Below, in pieces: positions 22,868 through 29,509 of a DNA stretch of 29,509 bases (position 1 is the first letter of the stretch; every line of letters starts with the position of its first letter). Origin of the DNA: UBA2197 sp034370465 (GTDB lineage Bacteria; Desulfobacterota; Desulfuromonadia; Desulfuromonadales; UBA2197); assembly GCA_034370465.1 (NCBI GenBank), contig JAXMLA010000144.1:1-29509 (forward strand), in the 5' to 3' direction. A model generated the notes under the pieces. That model was given only the letters and a program-made list of their open reading frames with translations, had not been told where the DNA came from and made no database searches. The position numbers and the translations under genes are program-made.

Positions 22868-23842
22868 TCAGAAACGCGGACAAGCTCGATGTGCCGGCAT
22901 GATCACTCCCGTGGGGCTGACGTAGCGCACTTCGCAATCGAGCTCAAAGCCGATGGCGTTGCGCACCTCGGCACGGATGGCGGTGATCAGGGTCAGGACA
23001 TCGCCGGCAGTAGCGTTACCACGGTTGACGATAAAGTTGGCATGTTGCAGGGAGACTTCCGCCCCGCCGACGCGCCGCCCTTTGAGGCCGCGCTCTTCGA
23101 TGATGCGGCCGGGCGGCCCGACGCTGGCATGCATCGCGGTGCTGCTGAGAAAGACCGAACCGCAGTTGGGGGTGCGTAGCGGGAACTTTCCCCGCCGCTC
23201 GCGCAGGTCGGCAAGCATGGTCTGGCGAATAACGCGACGATCGCCGTGCGGGCAGACGAGGTCTACCATGACGACGACCCCGCCACTTCCCTGTAAGGCG
23301 CTGTGCCGGTAGGAAAAGTCACATTCCGCGGCGCTCAATTTCTGGATCTCCCCTGCCGGAGTGACGAGGGTGACGCACTCGACCAGATCGCCGATAGACT
23401 GGCGGTGACTGCCGCCGTTCATCAGCACCAGACCGCCGACGGTGCCGGGGATGCCGATCATATGTTCCAGTCCCGACAGTCCGGCCTGCTGGGCCCGGCG
23501 GGCGAGGCTGGGGACCCAGACCCCCGCCTCGGCTTTTATCCGCTCTCCCTCGATCTGCAGGCGGGCAAAGTGCTGGCCAAGGCGCAGGACGATGCCGCGC
23601 ACACCGACGTCGCTGAAGAGGAGATTGCTCCCTTGGCCGATGACAACGCAGGGGAGATCGTGCTGATACGCAAAGCGCCGAAGGCGCTGGATCTGGGCGA
23701 TGTTTTGCGGTTCGACAAGGAGATCAGCAGGCCCGCCGATGCGCCAGGTGCAGTAATCCCGCAGCGGGGCGGCAAAGATGCAGTGACCAACATCGAGTCG
23801 GGAGAGTTCAGCCAGGAGAGATCGATGGGCGGCGTTGGTCAT
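22868..23842 (-). CDS. murB: UDP-N-acetylenolpyruvoylglucosamine reductase
   Basis: The 324-residue FAD enzyme reduces the enolpyruvyl group to make UDP-MurNAc for peptidoglycan. FAD-domain blocks WRIGGPADLLVEP, GQGSNLLFSD and GIPGTVGGLVLMNGG are present. The active-site Tyr (SYRHS), the proton-donor Ser (NCGSVF) and the late Glu (CEVRYV) are all seen. The short form fits type II MurB. The ATG at 23840-23842 has only a weak ribosome site. The gene is separated from slyD by a terminator, so it likely has its own promoter. It is apart from the usual mur cluster. Confidence 0.96.
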   Translation of the reverse strand: MTNAAHRSLLAELSRLDVGHCIFAAPLRDYCTWRIGGPADLLVEPQNIAQIQRLRRFAYQHDLPCVVIGQGSNLLFSDVGVRGIVLRLGQHFARLQIEGERIKAEAGVWVPSLARRAQQAGLSGLEHMIGIPGTVGGLVLMNGGSHRQSIGDLVECVTLVTPAGEIQKLSAAECDFSYRHSALQGSGGVVVMVDLVCPHGDRRVIRQTMLADLRERRGKFPLRTPNCGSVFLSSTAMHASVGPPGRIIEERGLKGRRVGGAEVSLQHANFIVNRGNATAGDVLTLITAIRAEVRNAIGFELDCEVRYVSPTGVIMPAHRACPRF

Positions 23843-23867
23843 GGGCAGGCGGCCATTATTAACAGAA

Positions 23868-23898
23868 AAAAGGGGCGCCGTTTGTGGGCGCCCCTTTT
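23868..23898. terminator. Bidirectional intrinsic terminator downstream of slyD
   Basis: AAAAGGGGCGCC (23868-23879) pairs perfectly with GGCGCCCCTTTT (23887-23898) around GTTTGTG, with outer AACAG/CTGTT pairing. It ends the slyD-like transcript on the minus strand and stands directly before the murB start. Confidence 0.9.
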
Positions 23899-23917
23899 CC
23901 TGTTACAGACGTGGCGG

Positions 23918-24454
23918 TTAAGCCGGAAGGATTTCGATGAGCTCGATGTCGAAGGTCAAATCTTCGCCCGCCAGCGGGTGGTTGGCGTCAAAGGTGATGG
24001 TCTTTTCGTCGGCATCGATGACGACAACTTCCATGCTTTCGTCATTTTCGTCGGTGAGGACGAGTTCCGAGCCGATCTCCGGAATAAGGTCACTCGGCAG
24101 TTCGCTGCGCTCGATGACCATGACCCGCTCTTCGTCGTATTCACCAAAAGCTTCCACAGCAGGAATGACAATCGACTTGGTCTCGCCCGGTGTCATACCG
24201 ATCAGACCTTCTTCAATCAGTTCAAAGAAGTCGCCTTCGCCGATGGTCAGCTCCATCGGGCCGACTTCCGAGTTGCAACCGCAGTCATCGCCTTCATCCG
24301 AGCAGTCACAGCTGCTATCGTTACAGCTCGAATCATCGCAGCCGCAGCCTTCGTCGTCACATTCACCGGGACGGGTCGAATCGATGACGGTGCCGTCTTC
24401 CAGTTTGCCGGTGAAATCGATTCTGACGCGATCCCCTTTTTTTGCCTGTGCCAT
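23918..24454 (-). CDS. slyD: SlyD-like FKBP peptidyl-prolyl isomerase with a Cys/Asp-rich insert
   Basis: The 178-residue protein opens with the FKBP start KKGDRVRIDFTGKLEDGTVIDST and continues after residue 64 with the SlyD-type core (MELTIGEGDFFELIEEGLIGM, then the IF domain and VIDADEKTITFDANHPLAGEDLTF, where NHPLAG is typical). Between them (residues 31-60) lies an extra block of eight Cys (C32, 37, 39, 44, 49, 51, 58, 60), Asp/Glu and Ser. SlyD of E. coli instead has a His/Cys-rich C-terminal tail that binds nickel; here the tail is absent and the block is at the N-terminal side. Metal storage or delivery is therefore likely but unproven. A cytoplasmic chaperone role is the family default. 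The ribosome site is AAAGGG. Confidence 0.9.
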   Translation of the reverse strand: MAQAKKGDRVRIDFTGKLEDGTVIDSTRPGECDDEGCGCDDSSCNDSSCDCSDEGDDCGCNSEVGPMELTIGEGDFFELIEEGLIGMTPGETKSIVIPAVEAFGEYDEERVMVIERSELPSDLIPEIGSELVLTDENDESMEVVVIDADEKTITFDANHPLAGEDLTFDIELIEILPA

Positions 24455-24587
24455 ATGAATCCCTTTCTTATTAGCGTCTGTGGTTGAGTTTAACCTTTAA
24501 GATACGGCATGAACAGGCAGGCGTCTACAGAAAATCCGGCGGAACAAAGAAAAATAATTTTGCAAACGAAGCTTCCGGCGCCGAAAG

Positions 24588-24616
24588 TTGACATGAGCAG
24601 GAGAGTCGACTAATTT
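24588..24616 (+). promoter_or_regulatory. Near-consensus sigma-70 promoter of the YqaA-like gene
   Basis: TTGACA (24588-24593) is followed after exactly 17 bases by TAATTT (24611-24616). The ATG of the next gene lies only eight bases after the -10, so transcription should begin at or within two bases of the start codon. Confidence 0.7.
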
Positions 24617-24624
24617 GCCGCTGT

Positions 24625-25077
24625 ATGGATCTTGCCAACCTCGACCCCGCGACCGGCTATCTGGCCCTCTTTGCCCTGAGTTTTACCGCCGCGACCCTCC
24701 TCCCCCTCGGTTCGGAGTGGCTGCTGGCGGCGTTGCTCCTTCAAGGGGGAGAGCCGGTTTTGCTGGTCTTGGTCGCGACCCTCGGCAACCTGCTCGGGGC
24801 GGTGACGACCTGGCTGGTCGGGCGTTATGGCGGCGATTTTCTCATCCGACGCTGCCTGCGCATCGATGCCGCAGCGCAAACCAGAGCGGAGGAGCGTTAT
24901 AATCGCTACGGCATCTGGTCGCTGTTGTTCTCCTGGGTGCCGATCATCGGCGATCCGCTCTGTCTCATCGCCGGGATTTTCCGTGTCCGTCTGACCCTCT
25001 TTATCCCTCTGGTCGGCGCCGGTAAACTCGGCCGCTATGGCCTGCTCGCTTGGGCGGTCGTGGCGGGTATGAGCTGA
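24625..25077 (+). CDS. YqaA/DedA-family inner-membrane protein
   Basis: The 150-residue protein has several hydrophobic spans. The family block F/LLPLGSEWLLAALLL.. and ATLGNLLGAVTTWLVGRYGGDF near the start match the YqaA branch of DedA/SNARE-associated proteins, and SWVPIIGDPLCLIAGIFRV is its typical second half. DedA proteins act in membrane lipid or proton homeostasis; the role of YqaA is not settled. No ribosome site precedes the ATG, and the strong promoter lies so close that a leaderless message is likely. The following gene begins 22 bases downstream. Confidence 0.88.
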   Translation: MDLANLDPATGYLALFALSFTAATLLPLGSEWLLAALLLQGGEPVLLVLVATLGNLLGAVTTWLVGRYGGDFLIRRCLRIDAAAQTRAEERYNRYGIWSLLFSWVPIIGDPLCLIAGIFRVRLTLFIPLVGAGKLGRYGLLAWAVVAGMS

Positions 25078-25099
25078 AATTTCTGGTGAGTGAGGCCCA

Positions 25100-26695
25100 A
25101 TGTCTTTGATCTACGACCCCATCGTTCTTCTCCTGTTGATCATCGTCCTGGGCGAACTTCTCGGCAAGGTGCGCATTGCCGGTTTTGTCATCGGTCCGGC
25201 GGCGACGATCTTCGTCGCCCTTGCTTTCGGCCACTTCGGTCTTCTCCTCCCCGAGGGGATCCGCAATATCGGCCTCGCCATGTTTATCTATGCCGTCGCC
25301 CTGCAGTCGGCGCCGGGTTTCATCAACTCATTTCGGCATCACGGACTGGCAATGGCTCTCTGCGTCCTCGCCGTCGCCGCCACCGGCGCGCTCACGGCTT
25401 ACGGCGCTTCGCTCATCTTCGAGTTTGACCACGGCACGGTCGCCGGCTTGATGGCCGGGAGCATGACCAGCACTCCGGCCCTGGCGGCCGCTGTCGATCT
25501 CCTCGGCCCCGGCGCGGCGACGGCCGCCTACGGTGTCACCTACGGCTTCGGCGTGCTCGGCGTTGCTCTCTTTGTCCAGCTTCTCCCCCGTCTGAGCCAA
25601 CGGACGATCAAAGAGGAGGAAGCCAGCCTCAAGGCTGAGCTCGATCGGGACAATCCTCCGATCAGCTCGATCCACCTCGAAATCACCAACCCCGGCATTA
25701 CCGGCCGCCGCGTCGACTCCCTCAAACTGCAGGAGATTGCACCGGTGACGATCACTCGTCTCCTCACCCAGGGAGCGAGCGAGCCGGTGCTGGTACGGGG
25801 GGGAACGACCTTTGCCCTTGGCGACCGCATCCGCATCGCCGGCCGGCCCGATGACCTGGCGCGCATCTCCCCCTTCCTCGGCCACCCGATCGAAAAGGAG
25901 ATCGCCTTCGACCGGGTCCTGACCAAGAAGAGTATCGTCGTTTCGCGGCGTAAAATTGTCGGTAAAACTCTGGGTTTCTTTAATGTGCGCGATGTCTTCA
26001 ATGTGCAGATCTCTCGTGTCACCCGTAACGGCATCGATCTTCCGCCGGCGACCGATCTGCGCCTCCATCTCGGCGACGTTTTGCATGCGGTCGGCGACGA
26101 GCGGGCGCTGGAGAATGTCACCCGGATCATCGGCAACGATGTCAAGGCGACCTACGAAATCGGCATGCTGCCGATTCTGATGGGTCTTCTCGTCGGCTTT
26201 GCTCTCAGTCGCTTTACCCTTCCGCTCCCGTTCTTCGGCGACTTTACCCTCGGCACCACCGGCGGTGTCCTGATCGCCGGTCTTCTCCTCGGCAGCCTTT
26301 ACAGCACCGGGCCGCTGATCTGGGATGTGCCGGCGGCCGGTAACCGCCTCATCCGCGACCTTGGTCTTGCCCTCTTCATGGCCGCGGTCGGCACCGCTGC
26401 CGGCGGCACTCTCCTGGCCACCCTGCAACAGCAGGGACTCAGTCTCTTTGTTGCCGGGGTGGCCGTGACGCTTCTCCCCCTGGGGGTGGGCGCTGCGCTC
26501 GGTCTCCTGTACTTTCGCATCAACTTCCTCCGTCTTCTCGGCGTTCTCGTCGGCGCCATGACCAGCGCTTCTGGTCTCGCCGCCGCCAACAACCTCTCGG
26601 CCACCCCTTACGCCGCCTCCGCCTACGCCACCGTCTATCCGTTGGCGATGATCGCCAAGATTATTGCGGTGAAGATTCTGGTGATGTTGCTGTAG
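25100..26695 (+). CDS. AspT/YbjL-type antiporter with two RCK-C (TrkA-C) domains
   Basis: The 531-residue inner-membrane protein has two blocks of about five spans, at residues 1-170 and 355-531. Each contains the family repeat seen in GSMTSTPALAAAVDLLG and GAMTSASGLAAANNL. The two halves are joined by two cytoplasmic TrkA-C-like domains (about 187-265 and 268-350). AspT exchanges aspartate for alanine; relatives such as YidE and YbjL have unknown substrates. The GSMTSTP motif suggests an acidic amino acid or dicarboxylate carrier. The gene lies just after yqaA, so they may share the strong promoter. Confidence 0.9.
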   Translation: MSLIYDPIVLLLLIIVLGELLGKVRIAGFVIGPAATIFVALAFGHFGLLLPEGIRNIGLAMFIYAVALQSAPGFINSFRHHGLAMALCVLAVAATGALTAYGASLIFEFDHGTVAGLMAGSMTSTPALAAAVDLLGPGAATAAYGVTYGFGVLGVALFVQLLPRLSQRTIKEEEASLKAELDRDNPPISSIHLEITNPGITGRRVDSLKLQEIAPVTITRLLTQGASEPVLVRGGTTFALGDRIRIAGRPDDLARISPFLGHPIEKEIAFDRVLTKKSIVVSRRKIVGKTLGFFNVRDVFNVQISRVTRNGIDLPPATDLRLHLGDVLHAVGDERALENVTRIIGNDVKATYEIGMLPILMGLLVGFALSRFTLPLPFFGDFTLGTTGGVLIAGLLLGSLYSTGPLIWDVPAAGNRLIRDLGLALFMAAVGTAAGGTLLATLQQQGLSLFVAGVAVTLLPLGVGAALGLLYFRINFLRLLGVLVGAMTSASGLAAANNLSATPYAASAYATVYPLAMIAKIIAVKILVMLL

Positions 26696-26778
26696 CGAAG
26701 AAGGTGGGGAGTCTAGACAAATCCTCCATAATCTCTTAATCTCTGCCTCTCTTTAATCCTGTCACCGGAGCGTCTGCC

Positions 26779-28419
26779 ATGCCCGAAAATCTCATTGTCC
26801 GCACCCCCTCGGCTTACGATTACCCTCTGCTGATCAAAAATCTCCTATACGCGCCGATCGTCAACAACCCGGCGCAGGAGATCGTCTACCGCGACCAGCT
26901 TCGCTACACTTACCGCGATCTGCGGCGGCGGATTCAGTCACTCGCCAGTGCTTTGACCGCTCTCGGCGTCAAGCGCGGTGATACGGTAGCGGTGATGGAT
27001 TGGGACAGCCATCGCTATCTTGAACTCTTCTTTGCCGTGCCGATGCTCGGCGCGGTCCTGCATACCGTCAATGTCCGCCTCTCGCCGGAGCAGATCCTTT
27101 ACACCATCGATCATGCCGAGGACGACCTGATCCTCGTCCACAGCGATTTTTTGCCGATTCTGGAGCAGATTCGCGGCCGCATCGAGCTCAGTCACGGTTA
27201 TGTCCTGCTCAGCGATGACGGCGTGCAACCGGAGTCATCGCTCCTCTTTTCCGGGGAGTATGAAGCCCTCCTCGAAGCCGCGGCCGAGCACTTTAGCTTC
27301 CCTGATTTTGACGAAAATACCCGCGCCACGACCTTTTATACGACCGGCACCACCGGCCTGCCGAAGGGGGTCTACTTCAGCCATCGCCAGCTCGTCCTCC
27401 ATACCCTCGGCGTCCTGGCGACCCTTGGCGCCAACACCCAGGGGAGTTTTCATCGCGACGATGTCTATATGCCGCTGACGCCGATGTTCCATGTGCATGC
27501 CTGGGGGATGCCGTATGTGGCGACGATGCTCGGAGTCAAACAGGTCTATCCGGGACGCTATCTGCCTGATCATCTCCTGACGCTGATCGACCGGGAGAAG
27601 GTGACCTTTTCGCACTGCGTGCCGACGATCCTGCACATGCTCCTCAAGCACCCGCACGCTGCAACGATCGATCTCTCGGCCTGGAAGGTGATCATCGGCG
27701 GCGCCGCTTTCCCGCGCGCCCTTTGTCTGGAGGCGCTCAGGCGCGGCATCGATGTCTTTACCGGCTACGGCATGTCCGAGACCTGCCCGATCCTGACCTT
27801 TTCCCAGCTGACCCGCGAGATGCTGAAACTCCCCCTCGAAGAGCAGGCGGCGATCCGCTGCAAGACCGGACTGGCGCTGCCACTCGTTGATCTGCGGATT
27901 GTCGATGCCCAGATGAACGAATGCCCCTGGGATGGTGTCAGCCCCGGCGAACTTGTTGTACGGGCGCCGGGGCTGACGCAGGGGTATCTCAAAGAGCAGA
28001 AGGCGTCGGAGCGGCTCTGGGAAGGGGGCTATCTGCACACCAACGATGTGGCGGTACGTGATGAGCTCGGTTTTATCCGGATTACCGACCGCAGCAAGGA
28101 TGTCATCAAGGTCGCCGGCGAGTGGGTCTCCTCTCTGGAGCTGGAGGATATTCTCGCTCATCATCCTGCGGTCGCCGAGGTGGCGGTGATCGCCCTCCCT
28201 GATAACAAATGGGGGGAGCGGCCCCTGGCCCTGGTCGTCGCCAAAGCCGGGCATGCTCTGAGTGAAAAGGATTTGAACCACCATGTGCGGGAGTATGCCG
28301 AGACCGGCGTGGTGAACAAACAGGTGGTGTTGATGAAGGTGCGGCTGGTTGAGGTGATCGACAGAACGAGTGTCGGCAAGATTAACAAGGTTGCTCTGCG
28401 CGAAAAATACATCGGATAA
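26779..28419 (+). CDS. Medium/long-chain acyl-CoA synthetase (AMP-forming, AlkK-like)
   Basis: The 546-residue ANL-superfamily ligase activates a fatty acid with ATP and CoA. The P-loop-like motif is TTGTTGLPKG (188-197), the second core motif is GYGMSET (329-335), and the C-terminal hinge runs through DRSKDVIKVAGEWVSSLELE. The catalytic Lys near the end lies in TSVGKINKVALREKY. MPLTPMFHVHAWGMPY is typical of the medium-chain AlkK branch. It probably feeds fatty-acid breakdown or lipid turnover; the exact chain length is not visible. A terminator follows. Confidence 0.93.
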   Translation: MPENLIVRTPSAYDYPLLIKNLLYAPIVNNPAQEIVYRDQLRYTYRDLRRRIQSLASALTALGVKRGDTVAVMDWDSHRYLELFFAVPMLGAVLHTVNVRLSPEQILYTIDHAEDDLILVHSDFLPILEQIRGRIELSHGYVLLSDDGVQPESSLLFSGEYEALLEAAAEHFSFPDFDENTRATTFYTTGTTGLPKGVYFSHRQLVLHTLGVLATLGANTQGSFHRDDVYMPLTPMFHVHAWGMPYVATMLGVKQVYPGRYLPDHLLTLIDREKVTFSHCVPTILHMLLKHPHAATIDLSAWKVIIGGAAFPRALCLEALRRGIDVFTGYGMSETCPILTFSQLTREMLKLPLEEQAAIRCKTGLALPLVDLRIVDAQMNECPWDGVSPGELVVRAPGLTQGYLKEQKASERLWEGGYLHTNDVAVRDELGFIRITDRSKDVIKVAGEWVSSLELEDILAHHPAVAEVAVIALPDNKWGERPLALVVAKAGHALSEKDLNHHVREYAETGVVNKQVVLMKVRLVEVIDRTSVGKINKVALREKYIG

Positions 28420-28425
28420 AGACCA

Positions 28426-28463
28426 CCCCCCGGAACCTTGCGGCAACTCCGGGGGGCGGTTTT
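28426..28463. terminator. Bidirectional terminator between acyl-CoA synthetase and rubrerythrin genes
   Basis: CCCCCCGGA (28426-28434) pairs with TCCGGGGGG (28448-28456) around a 13-base loop, followed by CGGTTTT. It lies between the converging genes and serves the plus-strand gene best. Confidence 0.82.
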
Positions 28464-28487
28464 CTTCGCAGGGGTGGGACTTGCCCT

Positions 28488-29024
28488 TTAGTAATGTTCC
28501 TCGACGAGTTCAAAGTAACCTTGCGGATGTTTACAGACCGGACAGAGGTTGGGGGCGGCGAGCCCTTCATGAATATGGCCGCATTTACGGCAGCGCCAGC
28601 GCGCCGACTCTTCCTGCTTGAAGAGGATTCCGGTTTCAAGTTCTTCAAGGAGTTTTTGATAGCGTTCCTGGTGGGACTTTTCAATCTTGCCGATCGCCTG
28701 GAAGAGAAAGGCGATTTCGGGAAAGCCTTCTTCCCTGGCCTGCTGCGCCATGCGCGGATACATCTCGCTGAATTCGTCCATTTCGCCGGCCGCAGCTGCC
28801 CGCAAATTGTCGGCGGTGGAGCCGATCCCGCTCAGGAGCTTGAAGTGGAGCTTGGCATGCTCCATCTCATTTTCGGCGGTTTCGAGAAAGTAGGCGGCGA
28901 TCTTTTCATAGCCTTCTTTTTGTGCCACCCTGGCAAAATAGGTGTACTTGTTGCGCGCCTGCGATTCTCCGGCAAAGGCGTCACGCAGATTCTGTTCGGT
29001 TTTACTCCCTTTGAGTTCGGGCAT
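28488..29024 (-). CDS. rbr: Rubrerythrin
   Basis: The 178-residue protein joins a four-helix diiron domain to a rubredoxin tail. E20, E53 with H56 (ENEMEH) and E115 with H118 (IEKSH) supply diiron ligands. The tail has C145/C148 (CRKCGH) and C161/C164 (CPVCKHP) for one iron. Rubrerythrins reduce hydrogen peroxide with electrons from rubredoxin or NADH systems, a main defence of anaerobes. The ATG at 29022-29024 has AGGAG at normal distance. It lies 28 bases after the ferritin-like gene, likely in one operon. Confidence 0.97.
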   Translation of the reverse strand: MPELKGSKTEQNLRDAFAGESQARNKYTYFARVAQKEGYEKIAAYFLETAENEMEHAKLHFKLLSGIGSTADNLRAAAAGEMDEFSEMYPRMAQQAREEGFPEIAFLFQAIGKIEKSHQERYQKLLEELETGILFKQEESARWRCRKCGHIHEGLAAPNLCPVCKHPQGYFELVEEHY

Positions 29025-29052
29025 GGGGCACTCCTGTGAGGGGTTGAAGAAC

Positions 29053-29509
29053 TTATTTCATCGCACCGATCATCAGCTCGAAATCTTCGAGAAGGGATTG
29101 CAGATCCTCTTCGTGTTCGACTTCCTGCTGGATAATCTGCAGGACCATGTTGTAGGTAATCGGATCGGCTTCTCTGGTCAGATCGAGAAGACGCTTGTAG
29201 GTCGTAATCGCACACTGCTCGCCCTTGATGTTCTGCACCAGCAGCGTCTTGACGAAAGGATCATCAGGCGCATCATAACCGCAGTTGGTCAGTTTGTACC
29301 AATCTTCCGGTTTGGTCGGCGGGGTGCCGCCGAGTTGAATGATGCGCATAGCGACCATATCTGCATGCAGCAGCTCCTCGGTTGCATGCTGCAAAAGTTC
29401 GGCACCGACCGCATCCTTCATCGGCCCCTTGACCAGTTTGGCTCCCAGCCAGTATTGGTGATAGGCGAGCCATTCGTCGCAATAGGCGCGCCGCAGCAGA
29501 TCGAGCAGT
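29053..29509 (-). CDS. Ferritin-like diiron protein (partial, N-terminus outside window)
   Basis: The frame runs to the window edge without a start; 151 codons are visible, beginning LLDLLRRAYCDEWLAYHQYW. Iron-ligand patterns are EELLHADMVA (ExxH), IKGEQCAITTYKRLLD and QQEVEHEEDL, with GTPPTKPEDW in the loop. This fits the bacterioferritin-like COG2406 group, which is common in anaerobic deltaproteobacteria and may store iron or consume oxygen. It is upstream of rubrerythrin on the same strand, 28 bases apart, giving an oxidative-stress pair. Confidence 0.85.
   Translation of the reverse strand, partial: LLDLLRRAYCDEWLAYHQYWLGAKLVKGPMKDAVGAELLQHATEELLHADMVAMRIIQLGGTPPTKPEDWYKLTNCGYDAPDDPFVKTLLVQNIKGEQCAITTYKRLLDLTREADPITYNMVLQIIQQEVEHEEDLQSLLEDFELMIGAMK

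Noticed and set aside
1..29509. CRISPR arrays, tRNA or rRNA genes, prophage or intact IS
   Set aside because: No regular spaced repeats, cloverleaf genes, transposase or phage genes were seen.

Overview
The window reads as a chromosomal segment of a GC-rich, anaerobic, Gram-negative deltaproteobacterium of the Desulfuromonas/Geobacter/Pelobacter type. The pointers are a CarD gene directly before ispD-ispF, a short-form ThiC, an outer-membrane beta-barrel protein, a small CXXCH cytochrome-like lipoprotein, and a ferritin-like/rubrerythrin pair. This placement is inferred from gene content and style; no marker such as rRNA is present. No tRNA, rRNA, CRISPR array or intact insertion sequence was found.

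Left part (1-7100). The end of a CooT-like gene is followed by a TPP riboswitch with its own intrinsic terminator, then a fused thiE-thiD gene and thiC. Together these make HMP-P, phosphorylate it and couple it to the thiazole. A bacterial RRM protein and a 957-residue envelope protein follow; the latter joins a peptidase-like domain, a TolB-like propeller and an outer-membrane barrel. A small secreted protein of unknown function lies convergent to it.

Middle (7235-11917). A good sigma-70 promoter drives ileS, followed by lspA and an MFS transporter. A perfect 11-bp hairpin sits between ileS and lspA.

Island (about 11920-14750). This stretch is visibly richer in A+T and codes differently from its neighbours. 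It has remnants of a dispersed repeat, then five small genes all on the minus strand: two lipoproteins, a HEPN-like protein and two unknowns. One attC-like hairpin lies among them. It is the only clearly accessory region.

Right part (14751-29509). Transketolase lies on the minus strand and diverges from carD-ispD-ispF (transcription regulator plus MEP isoprenoid steps). Then come aroC, a SrkA-type kinase, an AEC transporter and a two-gene lipoprotein operon with CXXCH motifs. On the minus strand follow murB and a SlyD-like FKBP with an unusual Cys/Asp-rich insert. On the plus strand are a YqaA/DedA-type membrane protein that looks leaderless, an AspT-like antiporter and an acyl-CoA synthetase. 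The window ends in a minus-strand oxidative-stress pair, rubrerythrin and a ferritin-like protein cut by the window edge. Most convergent gene ends carry clear bidirectional terminators.

No wholly new system can be demonstrated from the sequence alone. The best candidates for a second look are the cysteine-rich SlyD insert, the small AT-rich island with its attC-like hairpin, the cytochrome-like lipoprotein pair, the leaderless promoter and the CGCGTGAC repeat cluster in the thi operon.
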